Assembly: GCF_902460355.1 (NCBI RefSeq)
Contig: NZ_CABPTO010000003.1
Span: 161,242 to 225,241, forward strand
DNA from: Streptococcus sp. Marseille-P6264
Lineage (GTDB): Bacteria > Bacillota > Bacilli > Lactobacillales > Streptococcaceae
Direction: 5' to 3'
Length of the DNA: 64,000 nt
Part shown: piece by piece, positions 1-8,090 of the stretch
Layout: each line of letters starts with the position of its first letter
Numbering within the stretch: position 1 is the first letter of the stretch
The notes under the pieces: generated by a model
Seen by the model: only the letters and a program-made list of their open reading frames with translations
Told to the model about the DNA's origin: nothing
Database searches by the model: none
Program-made: the position numbers and the translations under genes

Positions 1-503
1 ACAAGGGGCGCAAAACAGTCGTTGATTTGCTGCCGCAGGTTAAGGAGCGGATTTATCCCGTTGGCCGACTAGACTGGGATACTTCTGGTGCCTTGATTTT
101 GACCAATGACGGTGACTTCACGGATGAAATGATTCACCCGCGAAATGAAATTGACAAGGTCTATGTAGCGCGTGTCAAGGGTGTGGCCAATAAGGAAGTT
201 CTGCGTCCGCTGACCCGCGGTCTGGTCATTGAGGGCAAGAAAACCAAGCCAGCTGTCTATGAGATCCTCAAGGTCGATCCCGTAAAGAATCGCTCGGTTG
301 TTCAGTTGACCATCCACGAAGGGCGTAATCATCAGGTCAAGAAGATGTTTGAAGCGGTGGGGCTGCCAGTGGACAAGCTTTCACGGACTCAGTTTGGACA
401 TCTGGATTTGACTGGCCTCAAGCCAGGTGAAGCACGTCGATTGAGTAAAAAGGAAGTCAGCCAGTTGCATAATTTGGCTGTGACCAAGACTAAGAAAAAA
501 TGA
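1..503 (+). CDS. rluB: 23S rRNA pseudouridine synthase RluB (5' end missing)
   Basis: The gene is cut by the window start; codons are in frame from base 3 and about 166 C-terminal residues are present. The visible part opens with [10 protein letters not shown], followed by the catalytic motif GRLDWDTSG, whose Asp is the nucleophile of the RsuA/RluB family, and the late motif [10 protein letters not shown]. The family converts a uridine in the peptidyl-transferase region of 23S rRNA to pseudouridine. The N-terminal S4 domain is outside the window. The C-terminus ends in a short basic tail. The stop overlaps the yidD start (ATGA), so the two are translationally coupled. RluB is preferred over RsuA because of the [10 protein letters not shown] segment; a second, more divergent relative lies at 16872-17597. 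Confidence 0.93.
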   Translation, partial: KGRKTVVDLLPQVKERIYPVGRLDWDTSGALILTNDGDFTDEMIHPRNEIDKVYVARVKGVANKEVLRPLTRGLVIEGKKTKPAVYEILKVDPVKNRSVVQLTIHEGRNHQVKKMFEAVGLPVDKLSRTQFGHLDLTGLKPGEARRLSKKEVSQLHNLAVTKTKKK

Positions 504-760
504 TTAAGAAAATCTTGATAGCGCCGGTTCGATTTTACCAGCGCTTTATTTCCCCTGCCTTTCCGCCTTCCTGCCGTTTTCGGCCGACCTGTTCCAATTA
601 CATGATTGAAGCCATCGAAAAACACGGAGCCAAGGGGGTGCTGATGGGCTTGGCCAGAATTGGTCGCTGCCATCCTTGGTCTAAGGAAGGGGACGATCCA
701 GTGCCAGACCATTTTAGTCTTCGGCGAAATGACTCTAAAACAGACTTCGAACGGAAATAG
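500..760 (+). CDS. yidD: membrane protein insertion efficiency factor YidD
   Basis: An 86-residue protein of the YidD family, which associates with the inner face of the membrane and assists YidC-dependent insertion. Family marks are visible: an N-terminal amphipathic stretch ([20 protein letters not shown]), the Cys-containing [16 protein letters not shown] segment, and the [17 protein letters not shown] region (here [19 protein letters not shown]). It overlaps rluB by 4 bases, so it is probably translated by re-initiation. Its last codons form the left arm of a terminator. The length is normal for the family. Confidence 0.95.
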   Translation: MIKKILIAPVRFYQRFISPAFPPSCRFRPTCSNYMIEAIEKHGAKGVLMGLARIGRCHPWSKEGDDPVPDHFSLRRNDSKTDFERK

Positions 761-778
761 CCTTGTTTCCGTTTTTTG
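749..778 (+). terminator. Rho-independent terminator of rluB-yidD
   Basis: AACGGAAA (750-757) pairs with TTTCCGTT (766-773) around an 8-base loop and leads into a run of Ts. The left arm lies inside the last codons of yidD. Confidence 0.85.
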
Positions 779-800
779 CTAGAGATAAATTGTAAAATAT

Positions 801-1581
801 AGTGCAACAAAAAAACTCATAGCGTTTCATTAGTGTAAACTGTAAGTAACCACACAAACAGAACCCGAGGAAAAACTATGAGCTACTCCCATCTTACCAT
901 AACCGACCGAATAAAGATAGAAACCTACTTGGAATTAGGTTTGAAACCTTGCCAAATTGCAAGTAAACTTGGCGTCCATAAGTCTACCATTTCAAGAGAG
1001 TTAAGACGATGCCAAAATGGTTATTCTGCAGCCTTAGCACAGGAAGAGTACGACCACAGGGCTAAGCAAAAAGGTCGGAAGTCTCGTTTGACACCAAAGT
1101 TGAAAAAGGAAATTGAGAACGGCTTAAAATCCTCCTGGTTCCTGAACAGAACGTCCTAAAGAGGTCCGGAATCGTGAAACTTTTGGCCACTGGGAGCTTG
1201 ATACTGTGGTGTCTTCCAGAGGCAAAAGCAAGGGGTGTTTGGCTACCTTTCTGGAGCGAAAAACGGGCTTTTACTTAGCTTTCAAGATACCAGACAGGAC
1301 AGCCAAAGCCATGTTTTCAGCCATCGAACGATTTTGTAGGCTATTTCCAAAAGAGGCTCTTAAAACCTTCACTTCAGACAGGGAAAAAGAGTTTGCCTGC
1401 TATCCTATGGTAGAAAACTTAGGAATTTCCTTTTTCTTTAAGAAAACAGATTTAGCCACTATCTCTGATGAGGATTTGAACAAGGCTTTATATGATATCA
1501 ATCACCGACCACGAAAATGTTTAGCTTACAGAACTGCTTGTGAAGCTCTAGTAGTGGATGAGTTCAAGTAAATGTTGCACT
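801..1581 (+). mobile_element. Decayed IS30-family insertion sequence
   Basis: The ends carry the short inverted repeat GTGCAACA (802-809) and TGTTGCAC (1573-1580), which bracket two pieces of an IS30-type transposase. The element is about 780 bp, against roughly 1.1 kb for an intact streptococcal IS30 relative, because of two internal losses. It sits between the yidD terminator and the rsmD promoter. No target duplication could be identified. It cannot be autonomous. Confidence 0.8.
878..1571 (+). pseudogene. IS30-family transposase, frameshifted and internally deleted
   Basis: Bases 878-1159 encode the N-terminal helix-turn-helix part (SYSHLTITDRIKIETYLELG, then KSTISRELRR). The frame breaks after GLKSSW and stops at 1157-1159. 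Read in another frame from about 1148, the catalytic part resumes at ERPKEVRNRETFGHWELDTV and continues to 1571. The first catalytic Asp (ELDTV) and second Asp (TSDREKEF) remain, although the usual Gly after DR is Glu. A second deletion joins LGISFFF to KKTDLAT and removes the stretch that holds the catalytic Glu of the DDE triad. The segment between the HTH and catalytic core (about 45 residues in relatives, from memory of the family) is also gone. No active product is expected. Confidence 0.88.
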
Positions 1582-1648
1582 TATTCTTGCAAATTATCTA
1601 GAGAATAAAGTCTAGCCTTAGCAATTACTATCAGCTTTTCAATATTTT

Positions 1649-1657
1649 TGTTATAAT
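1649..1657 (+). promoter_or_regulatory. Extended -10 promoter of rsmD, probably leaderless
   Basis: TG at 1649-1650, one spacer base, then TATAAT at 1652-1657. Transcription should begin near 1664, essentially at the ATG at 1665, leaving no room for a ribosome binding site. No good -35 box is seen. Confidence 0.6.
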
Positions 1658-1664
1658 GTTTTTT

Positions 1665-2204
1665 ATGAGAGTTGTTTCAGGGAAGTACGGGGGCAGACCC
1701 CTCAAGACATTAGATGGTAAGACAACGCGACCTACGACAGATAAGGTCAAGGGTGCGATTTTTAATATGATTGGGCCATATTTTGATGGCGGTCGGGTGC
1801 TGGATCTCTATGCAGGTAGCGGTAGTCTGGGGATTGAGGCGGTATCTCGTGGCATGGATTCCGCTGTTTTGGTTGAAAAAGATCGGCGAGCACAAGCTAT
1901 CGTGGCGGAAAATATTGCCATGACCAAGGAAGCGGCGCGCTTTGAACTACTCAAGATGGAGTCGAGTCGAGCCTTGGAGCAGTTGACCGGCCAGTTTGAT
2001 CTGGTTCTGCTGGATCCGCCCTATGCCAAGGAGCAGATTATTGCGGATATTGAAAAAATGGCGGAGCGCAAGCTCTTGAGCGAGGATATCATGGTTGTGT
2101 GCGAGACGGACAAGTCGGTTGATTTGCCAGAAGAAATCACAGACTTGGGTATTTGGAAGCAAAAAATATATGGAATTTCAAAGGTGACGGTCTATGTCAG
2201 ATAA
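1665..2204 (+). CDS. rsmD: 16S rRNA (guanine966-N2)-methyltransferase RsmD
   Basis: A Rossmann-fold SAM-dependent methyltransferase that methylates G966 (E. coli numbering) of 16S rRNA. Seen: start [14 protein letters not shown] with TRPT following, SAM-binding motif [15 protein letters not shown], and the catalytic motif LLDPPYAK. I place the start at ATG 1665 and not the in-frame ATG at 1656, because 1656 lies inside the TATAAT box and family members begin with MRV(I/V)(S/A)G. It overlaps coaD by 11 bases, a common streptococcal pairing. The length of about 179 residues is normal. Confidence 0.93.
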   Translation: MRVVSGKYGGRPLKTLDGKTTRPTTDKVKGAIFNMIGPYFDGGRVLDLYAGSGSLGIEAVSRGMDSAVLVEKDRRAQAIVAENIAMTKEAARFELLKMESSRALEQLTGQFDLVLLDPPYAKEQIIADIEKMAERKLLSEDIMVVCETDKSVDLPEEITDLGIWKQKIYGISKVTVYVR

Positions 2205-2679
2205 AATCGGGCTCTTTACAGGGTCATTTGATCCCATTACCAATGGACATGTGGACTTGATTGAGCGTGCCAGTCGGTTGTTTGATCGCTTGTATGTGGG
2301 CATCTTCTACAATCCTCACAAAGAAGGATTTTTTAGCATCCATGTGAAAAAAAGAATGGTTCTAGCGGCTTTGGCGCATTTGGAAAATGTGGAAGTCATC
2401 ACTTCGCATGATGAATTGGCGGTTGATGTGGCAAAAAGGCTGGGTGTGACCGCTCTTGTCCGCGGCCTACGCAACGGTCAGGACTTGGACTATGAAGCTA
2501 GCCTGCATTTTTTCAATAAGGACTTAGCACCTAACTTGGAGACCATATTTCTGCTGAGTCAGCCGGCCTACCGATACATCAGTTCTTCAGCGATGCGGGA
2601 ATTGATTGCTTTCCAGCAGAATCTTTCTGCCTATGTACCAGCGAGTGTGATTGAGGAGTTAGAGAAAAAAGATGAATAA
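2194..2679 (+). CDS. coaD: Phosphopantetheine adenylyltransferase
   Basis: Makes dephospho-CoA from 4'-phosphopantetheine and ATP, the fourth step from pantothenate to CoA. The 161-residue protein has the nucleotidyltransferase T/HxGH motif ([17 protein letters not shown]), the [12 protein letters not shown] segment that shapes the pantetheine site, and the ISSSAMRE motif (family ISSxxVRE) near the C-terminus. It starts inside the end of rsmD and its own end overlaps sepM by 8 bases, so rsmD-coaD-sepM behave as one translationally coupled unit. Confidence 0.96.
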   Translation: MSDKIGLFTGSFDPITNGHVDLIERASRLFDRLYVGIFYNPHKEGFFSIHVKKRMVLAALAHLENVEVITSHDELAVDVAKRLGVTALVRGLRNGQDLDYEASLHFFNKDLAPNLETIFLLSQPAYRYISSSAMRELIAFQQNLSAYVPASVIEELEKKDE

Positions 2680-3769
2680 TGACATGACAAATCCAAAAAC
2701 GATGACGAAGGAAGATAAACGTGGTTTAAAAGTAGTTGGTTGTGCTGGACTAGCTTCTATTATTGTGGTCGTGCTCTTCCTTTTCTCTTTCATTGTTCCC
2801 CTGCCTTACTACATTGAGGTGCCTGGAGGCGCAGAAGACATTCGGAAGGTTCTAATTGTAGATGGAAAAGAAGATCAGGCACCGGGTTCCTACAATTTTG
2901 TAACTGTTGGGATCCAGCATGCGACCTTTGCCCATCTGGTCTACGCTTGGCTGACGCCTTTTACGGATATTTATTCGGCTCAGGATATGACAGGTGGCTC
3001 GAGTGATGCTGAGTATATGCGCATCAACCAATTTTATATGGAAACGTCGCAGAATATGGCCAAATACCAAGGTCTCAAAGCCGCAGGAAAAGACATCAAG
3101 ATGAACTATCTGGGTGTGTATGTTCTGAAAGTAGCTCCGAATTCGACCTTTAAAGGGATTTTGAATATTGCGGATACGGTGACGGGAGTCAATGACAAGA
3201 CCTTTGAAAGCTCGGAAGACTTGGTCAAATATGTCAATTCTCAGGCTCTGGGCGATAGTGTCAAAGTGACCTACGAGGAAGATGGAAAGACCAAGACGGC
3301 GACGGGGAAAATCATCAAGCTGGAAAATGGCAAAAACGGAATTGGCATTAGTTTGATTGACCGCACGGAAGTCAACAGCAGTGTTCCGATTGAATTTTCG
3401 ACCGAAGGCATCGGTGGTCCCAGTGCTGGCCTCATGTTTAGCCTAGCCATCTATACTCAGCTGGCCAATCCAGACCTGCGAGACGGCCGCGTAATTGCGG
3501 GGACGGGTAGCATTGACAGAGAAGGCAAGGTTGGAGATATTGGTGGGATTGACAAAAAAGTCGTCTCTGCGGCCAAGATCGGAGCGACAATTTTCTTTGC
3601 TCCTGATAATCCTGTCAGCGAGGAAGAAAAAAAGGCTAATCCTAAAGCCAAGACCAACTATGAAACGGCGCTTGAAGCAGCCAAGGGAATCAAAACGGAT
3701 ATGAAAATCGTGCCGGTTAAAACCCTTCAGGACGCAATTGATTATTTAGAAAAAACCAAAAAATCTTAG
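2672..3769 (+). CDS. sepM: Membrane-anchored PDZ/Lon-like serine protease (SepM/YlbL family)
   Basis: A 365-residue protein with a short cytoplasmic N-terminus, one membrane helix at about residues 24-46 ([20 protein letters not shown]), an extracellular PDZ domain in the middle (about 140-220) and a C-terminal Lon-type peptidase domain. The catalytic Ser is in [16 protein letters not shown] and the Lys in [11 protein letters not shown], the Ser-Lys dyad of the Lon fold. In S. mutans the orthologue SepM trims the competence-stimulating peptide outside the cell; whether it does so here is inference. It is the last gene of the rsmD-coaD-sepM unit and a strong terminator covers its stop codon. 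An alternative start at the next ATG, 2684, is possible. Confidence 0.9.
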   Translation: MNNDMTNPKTMTKEDKRGLKVVGCAGLASIIVVVLFLFSFIVPLPYYIEVPGGAEDIRKVLIVDGKEDQAPGSYNFVTVGIQHATFAHLVYAWLTPFTDIYSAQDMTGGSSDAEYMRINQFYMETSQNMAKYQGLKAAGKDIKMNYLGVYVLKVAPNSTFKGILNIADTVTGVNDKTFESSEDLVKYVNSQALGDSVKVTYEEDGKTKTATGKIIKLENGKNGIGISLIDRTEVNSSVPIEFSTEGIGGPSAGLMFSLAIYTQLANPDLRDGRVIAGTGSIDREGKVGDIGGIDKKVVSAAKIGATIFFAPDNPVSEEEKKANPKAKTNYETALEAAKGIKTDMKIVPVKTLQDAIDYLEKTKKS

Positions 3770-3790
3770 TTTCGGCTAAGATTTTTGTCT
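3760..3790 (+). terminator. Rho-independent terminator after sepM
   Basis: AAAATCTTAG (3760-3769) and CTAAGATTTT (3776-3785) pair perfectly around TTTCGG, followed by more Ts. The left arm includes the sepM stop codon. Confidence 0.92.
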
Positions 3791-3931
3791 TTTAGAGACG
3801 AACGAAGGGTGTTGTTTATTAAATCGTCTGACTTTTTACAGAAAGATCTTTTTCTTCTGAAAAAATATAAATTCCCCTTTTTTTGTGATAAAATAATATG
3901 AAGTAAGATAGATGAATGACAAAGGATAGGT

Positions 3932-4495
3932 ATGCGTAAAGAGATTTCACCTGAGTTGTATAATTACAATAAATTCCCCGGCCCAGAATTTAAGCAAATG
4001 GGCAGCAAGATAGTTGCAGAAAAATTTGAGTTTGAATTGGTGGAGAATTATAAAGAGGCCTTTGACTTGACGGCCTTTCACCAACGCTTTTCAGAAATTC
4101 TGAATAAATTTGACTATATTGTCGGCGATTGGGGTAATGAACAGTTGCGATTGCGCGGTTTTTATCGGGATGAGAAAGCCAAGGAAAATGCAGAGAAAAT
4201 CAGCCGTTTGCAAGACTATTTGCTAGAGTATTGTAATTATGGCTGCGCCTATTTTGTTTTGGAAAATGCTCAGCCAAGACGGGCCGCCTTTGACAAAAAA
4301 TCCCACCATAAGAGAAAATCGGATGGCAAAAAACATCCAGAAATTTCTAGGGAACGTGGCTCTAAAAAAACGAAGGACGATCAGCAAAAACATCGTCCAA
4401 AGGCAAATAAGAACAAACAACAGAAACAAGGCAAACAGGCAAAGCAAGTAGCATCTAGCCAATCGCAGCGCCATTTTGTCATTCGTCAGAAATAA
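3932..4495 (+). CDS. YutD-family protein with a long basic tail
   Basis: A 187-residue protein. The first ~115 residues match the YutD/DUF1027 family: NYNKFPGPEF at the start and the hallmark FDYIVGDWGNEQLRLRGFY around residues 59-77, then LEYCNYGCAYFVLEN. The function of the family is not known. From about residue 120 the protein becomes a low-complexity Lys/Gln/Arg/Ser tail (KKSHHKRKSDGKK and similar), which is disordered and strongly basic, so nucleic acid or ribosome contact is possible but unproven. It stands 8 bases before rlmN and is probably co-transcribed with it. Confidence 0.85.
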   Translation: MRKEISPELYNYNKFPGPEFKQMGSKIVAEKFEFELVENYKEAFDLTAFHQRFSEILNKFDYIVGDWGNEQLRLRGFYRDEKAKENAEKISRLQDYLLEYCNYGCAYFVLENAQPRRAAFDKKSHHKRKSDGKKHPEISRERGSKKTKDDQQKHRPKANKNKQQKQGKQAKQVASSQSQRHFVIRQK

Positions 4496-4504
4496 AGGAG
4501 AAAC

Positions 4505-5593
4505 ATGAAACCATCGATTTATAGCTTAACGCGAGAAGAAATGATTGAATGGGCGGAAGCTCAGGGAGAAAAGAAATTCCGTGCTAGCCAGATTTGGGAG
4601 TGGCTCTACCGCAAGCGTGTCCAGTCGTTTGAGGAGATGACCAACCTGTCCAAGGAACTGATTGCCAAGCTCAATGATCAGTTTGTTGTTAATCCGCTTA
4701 AACAGCGTATTGTCCAAGAGTCTGCTGACGGTACGGTCAAGTACCTCTTTGAGCTGCCGGATGGTATGCTGATTGAGACCGTACTCATGCGCCAGCACTA
4801 TGGACTTTCTGTCTGTGTGACCACCCAAGTTGGCTGCAATATTGGCTGTACCTTCTGTGCTTCTGGCTTGATAAAAAAGCAACGCGACCTTAATAATGGT
4901 GAGATTGTTGCGCAGATTATGCTGGTGCAGAAGTATTTTGACGAGCGTGGTCAGGACGAGCGGGTCAGCCACATCGTGGTTATGGGAATCGGCGAGCCTT
5001 TCGATAATTATAAGAATGTCTTGAAGTTTGTCCGGACGGTCAATGATGATAAAGGTCTGGCCATCGGTGCCCGCCATATCACGGTTTCAACTTCAGGTCT
5101 GGCTCATAAGATTCGCGACTTTGCCAATGAAGGCGTGCAGGTCAATCTGGCTGTTTCACTGCACGCACCTAACAATGAACTACGTTCTAGTATCATGAAA
5201 ATCAACCGTGCCTTTCCGATTGAGAAGCTCTTTGCAGCCATTGAATATTATATCGAAACCACCAACCGCCGGGTGACCTTTGAATACATCATGCTCAATG
5301 AAGTCAATGACGGGGTAGAGCAGGCCAAGGAACTGGCTGAGTTGCTCAAGAACATTAAGAAACTGTCTTATGTCAATCTCATTCCTTACAACCCCGTTAG
5401 CGAGCACGACCAATATAGCCGCAGTCCCAAAGAGCGCGTGATGGCCTTCTACGATACCCTCAAGAAAAATGGAGTCAACTGTGTGGTTCGTCAGGAACAT
5501 GGTACAGATATTGATGCAGCCTGCGGCCAGCTGCGTTCTAATACTATGAAGCGTGATCGCGAGAAAGCATTGGTAGAAAATGTTCAGCCTTAA
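4505..5593 (+). CDS. rlmN: Dual-specificity RNA methyltransferase RlmN
   Basis: A radical-SAM enzyme that puts a methyl group on C2 of A2503 in 23S rRNA and of A37 in some tRNAs. The 362-residue protein shows the N-terminal helical domain, the iron-sulfur motif [11 protein letters not shown] (CxxxCxxC), the GIGEPFDNY segment that binds SAM, and near the C-terminus [17 protein letters not shown], whose Cys is the methyl-transfer/resolving residue. A ribosome site (AAGGAGAAAC) precedes the start. It overlaps the following VanZ-like gene by 14 bases. Confidence 0.96.
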   Translation: MKPSIYSLTREEMIEWAEAQGEKKFRASQIWEWLYRKRVQSFEEMTNLSKELIAKLNDQFVVNPLKQRIVQESADGTVKYLFELPDGMLIETVLMRQHYGLSVCVTTQVGCNIGCTFCASGLIKKQRDLNNGEIVAQIMLVQKYFDERGQDERVSHIVVMGIGEPFDNYKNVLKFVRTVNDDKGLAIGARHITVSTSGLAHKIRDFANEGVQVNLAVSLHAPNNELRSSIMKINRAFPIEKLFAAIEYYIETTNRRVTFEYIMLNEVNDGVEQAKELAELLKNIKKLSYVNLIPYNPVSEHDQYSRSPKERVMAFYDTLKKNGVNCVVRQEHGTDIDAACGQLRSNTMKRDREKALVENVQP

Positions 5594-6095
5594 GAACTAT
5601 CTGACTTCAGACGGTGAGCTAACAGCCAAAGGGCGGAAATTGCTGGTAGGGGGAAGCTGGCTCTATTTCTTGATGCTTTGCGTTCTGTGCTTTATTCCTC
5701 AGGTTCCAGAGCCAGGAATGGAAACGCCGGGAATCCAGTACTTTGGCCGAGTAGTAGTTCTCTTGGTTCCTTTTAACTCCTTTGTCAATATTGGTGAAAT
5801 TACTTCTTGGATCCAGCTGGTCAAGGTTTTTGTCCAAAATTTGGCCAATATCTTTTTGCTATCTCCATTGATTTTTCAATTGCTTTGGCTCTTTCCTAAA
5901 CTGCGGAGTACCAAGAAAGTTGTCTGGCTGAGCTTTGGGATGAGCTTGTCCATCGAAATGACTCAGATTCTGCTGGATCTTCTTATCAACGCCAACCGAG
6001 TCTTTGAGATTGATGATCTCTGGACCAATACTTTGGGTGGTTATCTAGCTTGGCGGGCATTTCAGCTTGGTCAGAAAATCTGGAAAAATCATTAA
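5580..6095 (+). CDS. VanZ-like membrane protein
   Basis: A 171-residue membrane protein of the VanZ-like family. Four hydrophobic segments are visible: about 24-42 ([17 protein letters not shown]), 56-75, 88-110 ([20 protein letters not shown]) and 117-140 ([16 protein letters not shown]). The family signature is the polar SIEMTQILL...[18 protein letters not shown] segment, where the acidic and Gln/Asn residues are conserved. VanZ gives low-level teicoplanin resistance by an unknown route; most chromosomal homologues have no assigned role and resistance should not be assumed. Translation is coupled to rlmN by the overlap. Confidence 0.85.
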   Translation: MFSLKNYLTSDGELTAKGRKLLVGGSWLYFLMLCVLCFIPQVPEPGMETPGIQYFGRVVVLLVPFNSFVNIGEITSWIQLVKVFVQNLANIFLLSPLIFQLLWLFPKLRSTKKVVWLSFGMSLSIEMTQILLDLLINANRVFEIDDLWTNTLGGYLAWRAFQLGQKIWKNH

Positions 6096-6183
6096 GAGGA
6101 CGCTTTCAAGATGGATTAGCCAAGGAAATGTTCGGATTTTATGGAATTTTTTATAAAAAATGATTCTTTTTCTGTTTTTTCTC

Positions 6184-6212
6184 TTGACAAAAGACTTTAG
6201 AAGCTTTATAAT
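6184..6212 (+). promoter_or_regulatory. Consensus promoter of the trpB-paralogue T-box transcript
   Basis: TTGACA (6184-6189) and TATAAT (6207-6212) are separated by 17 bases. This is a perfect sigma-A promoter; transcription should start near 6219, just before the T-box leader. Confidence 0.9.
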
Positions 6213-6227
6213 TTTAGACAATCATCA

Positions 6228-6476
6228 GAAAAGTAATAATTTTTCTACTTTCAGGGAGCCTGTGGTTGGTGGAAACAGGTAGTGGAAGGTTATGAAGTGG
6301 GCTGATGCAAAAAAATGAATTTGAAACAATAAAAATTCGGTGAGCACACCTTACAGTGCGACTTGTTGTTAGACAAGGCAGAGATATGGAGGCAGTCTAT
6401 ACTTTTTCCATAATTGAGGTGGCACCGCGATTTTACGCCCTCACACAGAGTTTTTCTGTGTGTGGGCTTTTGTTTT
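6228..6476 (+). promoter_or_regulatory. T-box riboswitch, tRNA-Trp type, before the trpB paralogue
   Basis: The leader has the stem I features (CAGGGAGCC...GGTTGGTGGAAACAGG) of a T-box, a specifier codon TGG (Trp) at 6298-6300 in the context ATGAAG-TGG-GCTG, and the T-box core GAGGTGGCACCGCG (6416-6429). A terminator follows: GCCCTCACACAG (from 6437) against CTGTGTGTGGGC, then a T-run. Uncharged tRNA-Trp pairing with the specifier and with the T-box should favour the antiterminator. The same TGG context recurs in the second leader at 7769-7771, which supports the specifier call. Confidence 0.92.
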
Positions 6477-6506
6477 GCTTGAAAATAAAGAAATGAGGCA
6501 ATTAAG

Positions 6507-7688
6507 ATGACAGAAACTAAAGGATATTTTGGACAATTCGGCGGCTCCTTTGTACCAGAGCCTATCCAGGCCTTGCTGGATGAATTGGAAGCGACTTTTG
6601 AGAAGTACAAGGATGACCCAGAATTTTTAAAGGAATACCGACATTATTTGGCAGATTATTCAGGACGGGAAACTCCGCTCTACTTTGCAGAAAGTCTGAC
6701 CCAGCATCTGGGTGGAGCTAAGATTTATCTGAAGCGGGAAGATCTTAATCATCTGGGCTCGCATAAGCTCAACAATGTTTTGGGGCAGATTCTTCTAGCT
6801 AAGCGCATGGGCAAGACCCGAGTCATCGCTGAAACTGGAGCTGGCCAGCATGGTGTGGCAACTGCGGCAGCCGCAGCTAAGTTTGGTATGAAGTGCGATG
6901 TCTACATGGGTGCAGAGGATGTAGAACGCCAGCGGCTCAATGTTTTCCGTATGGAAATGATGGGTGCGACTGTTCACGCTGTGGAAACAGGAACCAAAAC
7001 ACTCAAAGATGCTGTGGATGCGGCCTTTGGGGCTTGGATGAATGATTTGGAAGCATTCTATGTTTTGGGTTCTGCTGTCGGTCCTCACCCTTATCCGACC
7101 ATTGTCCATGAGTTCCAAAAGGTGATCAGTGAAGAATCACGCCGTCAGATTTTGGACAAGGAAGGCCGCTTGCCGGACTATGTTATTGCCTGCGTAGGCG
7201 GTGGCTCCAATGCTATCGGTGCCTTCTCCCAGTATGTGGCGGATGAAGAAGTCAAGTTGGTTGGTGTTGAAGCGGCTGGACGGGGTCTTGACACAGACCA
7301 GCATGCGGCGACCATGACCAAGGGAAGCGTCGGAGTAGTGGATGGTATGAAGACCTACGCTGTCTTTGCTGAAGATGGTCAGGTGGCACCGGTTTACTCC
7401 ATTTCGGCAGGCTTGGACTATCCTGGAGTTGGTCCCGAACATGCTTTCTTTAAAGATTCTGGCCGAGTAGAATACGTAGCCGCGATAGATGATGAAGCTG
7501 TGGATGCCTTGCTTCTCTTGACACAAAAGGAAGGAATTTTGCCGGCAATCGAAAGCTCTCATGCCATTGCTGAAGCGATTAAGAGAGCTCCAAAATTGTC
7601 ATCTGACCAAATCATTGTTATCAACGTATCCGGTCGTGGAGACAAGGATGTGGCAGCCGTTGCCGACTATCTAGAAAAACGAAAATAA
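6507..7688 (+). CDS. trpB: Tryptophan synthase beta chain, extra paralogue
   Basis: A complete 393-residue PLP enzyme of the TrpB family, which condenses indole with serine. The PLP lysine is Lys87 in NHLGSHKLNN, the catalytic Glu is in [10 protein letters not shown], the phosphate-binding loop is [10 protein letters not shown], and the SGRGDKD motif is near the end. It differs from the operon copy at 12352-13575 around the active site: Leu, Ser and Leu stand where that copy has Thr, Ala and Ile ([10 protein letters not shown]). It stands alone under its own Trp T-box, without trpA beside it. It could be a second beta subunit, or a standalone indole-scavenging enzyme; the sequence does not decide. 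No sign of decay is seen. Confidence 0.92.
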   Translation: MTETKGYFGQFGGSFVPEPIQALLDELEATFEKYKDDPEFLKEYRHYLADYSGRETPLYFAESLTQHLGGAKIYLKREDLNHLGSHKLNNVLGQILLAKRMGKTRVIAETGAGQHGVATAAAAAKFGMKCDVYMGAEDVERQRLNVFRMEMMGATVHAVETGTKTLKDAVDAAFGAWMNDLEAFYVLGSAVGPHPYPTIVHEFQKVISEESRRQILDKEGRLPDYVIACVGGGSNAIGAFSQYVADEEVKLVGVEAAGRGLDTDQHAATMTKGSVGVVDGMKTYAVFAEDGQVAPVYSISAGLDYPGVGPEHAFFKDSGRVEYVAAIDDEAVDALLLLTQKEGILPAIESSHAIAEAIKRAPKLSSDQIIVINVSGRGDKDVAAVADYLEKRK

Positions 7689-7709
7689 AATACCCAGCAG
7701 AAGAGTAGT

Positions 7710-7975
7710 AACATCCCTCCTTTCAGAGAGTCTGTGGTTGCTGTAAACAGGCAGGAGAAGTTATGAAATGGGCTGCTGGAGTCAACATTTAGTCCTTTAG
7801 TTGAACTTTTATCACTTTGTTAGTTTACTTTGCCATAAGCCAGTATGCTGTCTTCTACTAAAAGGGATCTAAATGACTGTAAATAAGTAAATGAGATGTG
7901 GAGCATGAAAACTCCATAACTGAGGTGGCACCGCGATGACACGCCCTCACAGGATGAACTGTGTGGGCGTTTTCT
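7710..7975 (+). promoter_or_regulatory. Second T-box riboswitch, tRNA-Trp type, before trpE
   Basis: It has stem I elements (CAGAGAGTCTGTGGTTGCTG, AAACAGG), a specifier TGG at 7769-7771 in ATGAAA-TGG-GCTG, and the T-box core GAGGTGGCACCGCG (7922-7935). A perfect-looking terminator follows: ACGCCCTCACAG (from 7941) with CTGTGTGGGCGT and a T-run. There is neither a terminator nor a recognisable promoter in the 20-odd bases between the stop of the trpB paralogue and this leader, so it may lie on the same transcript. The region 7976-8090 that separates it from trpE holds no clear feature. Confidence 0.92.
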
Positions 7976-8090
7976 GTAGTTTTAGAGCAAGTTATGACCG
8001 TGGACAGGTGCTATCTGTTCTTGTGAAATGCGGTCATGGCTAGCAGATCGCTCCTCTTTAAACGCTTCCAATTAAATAGAAAGAAACATT

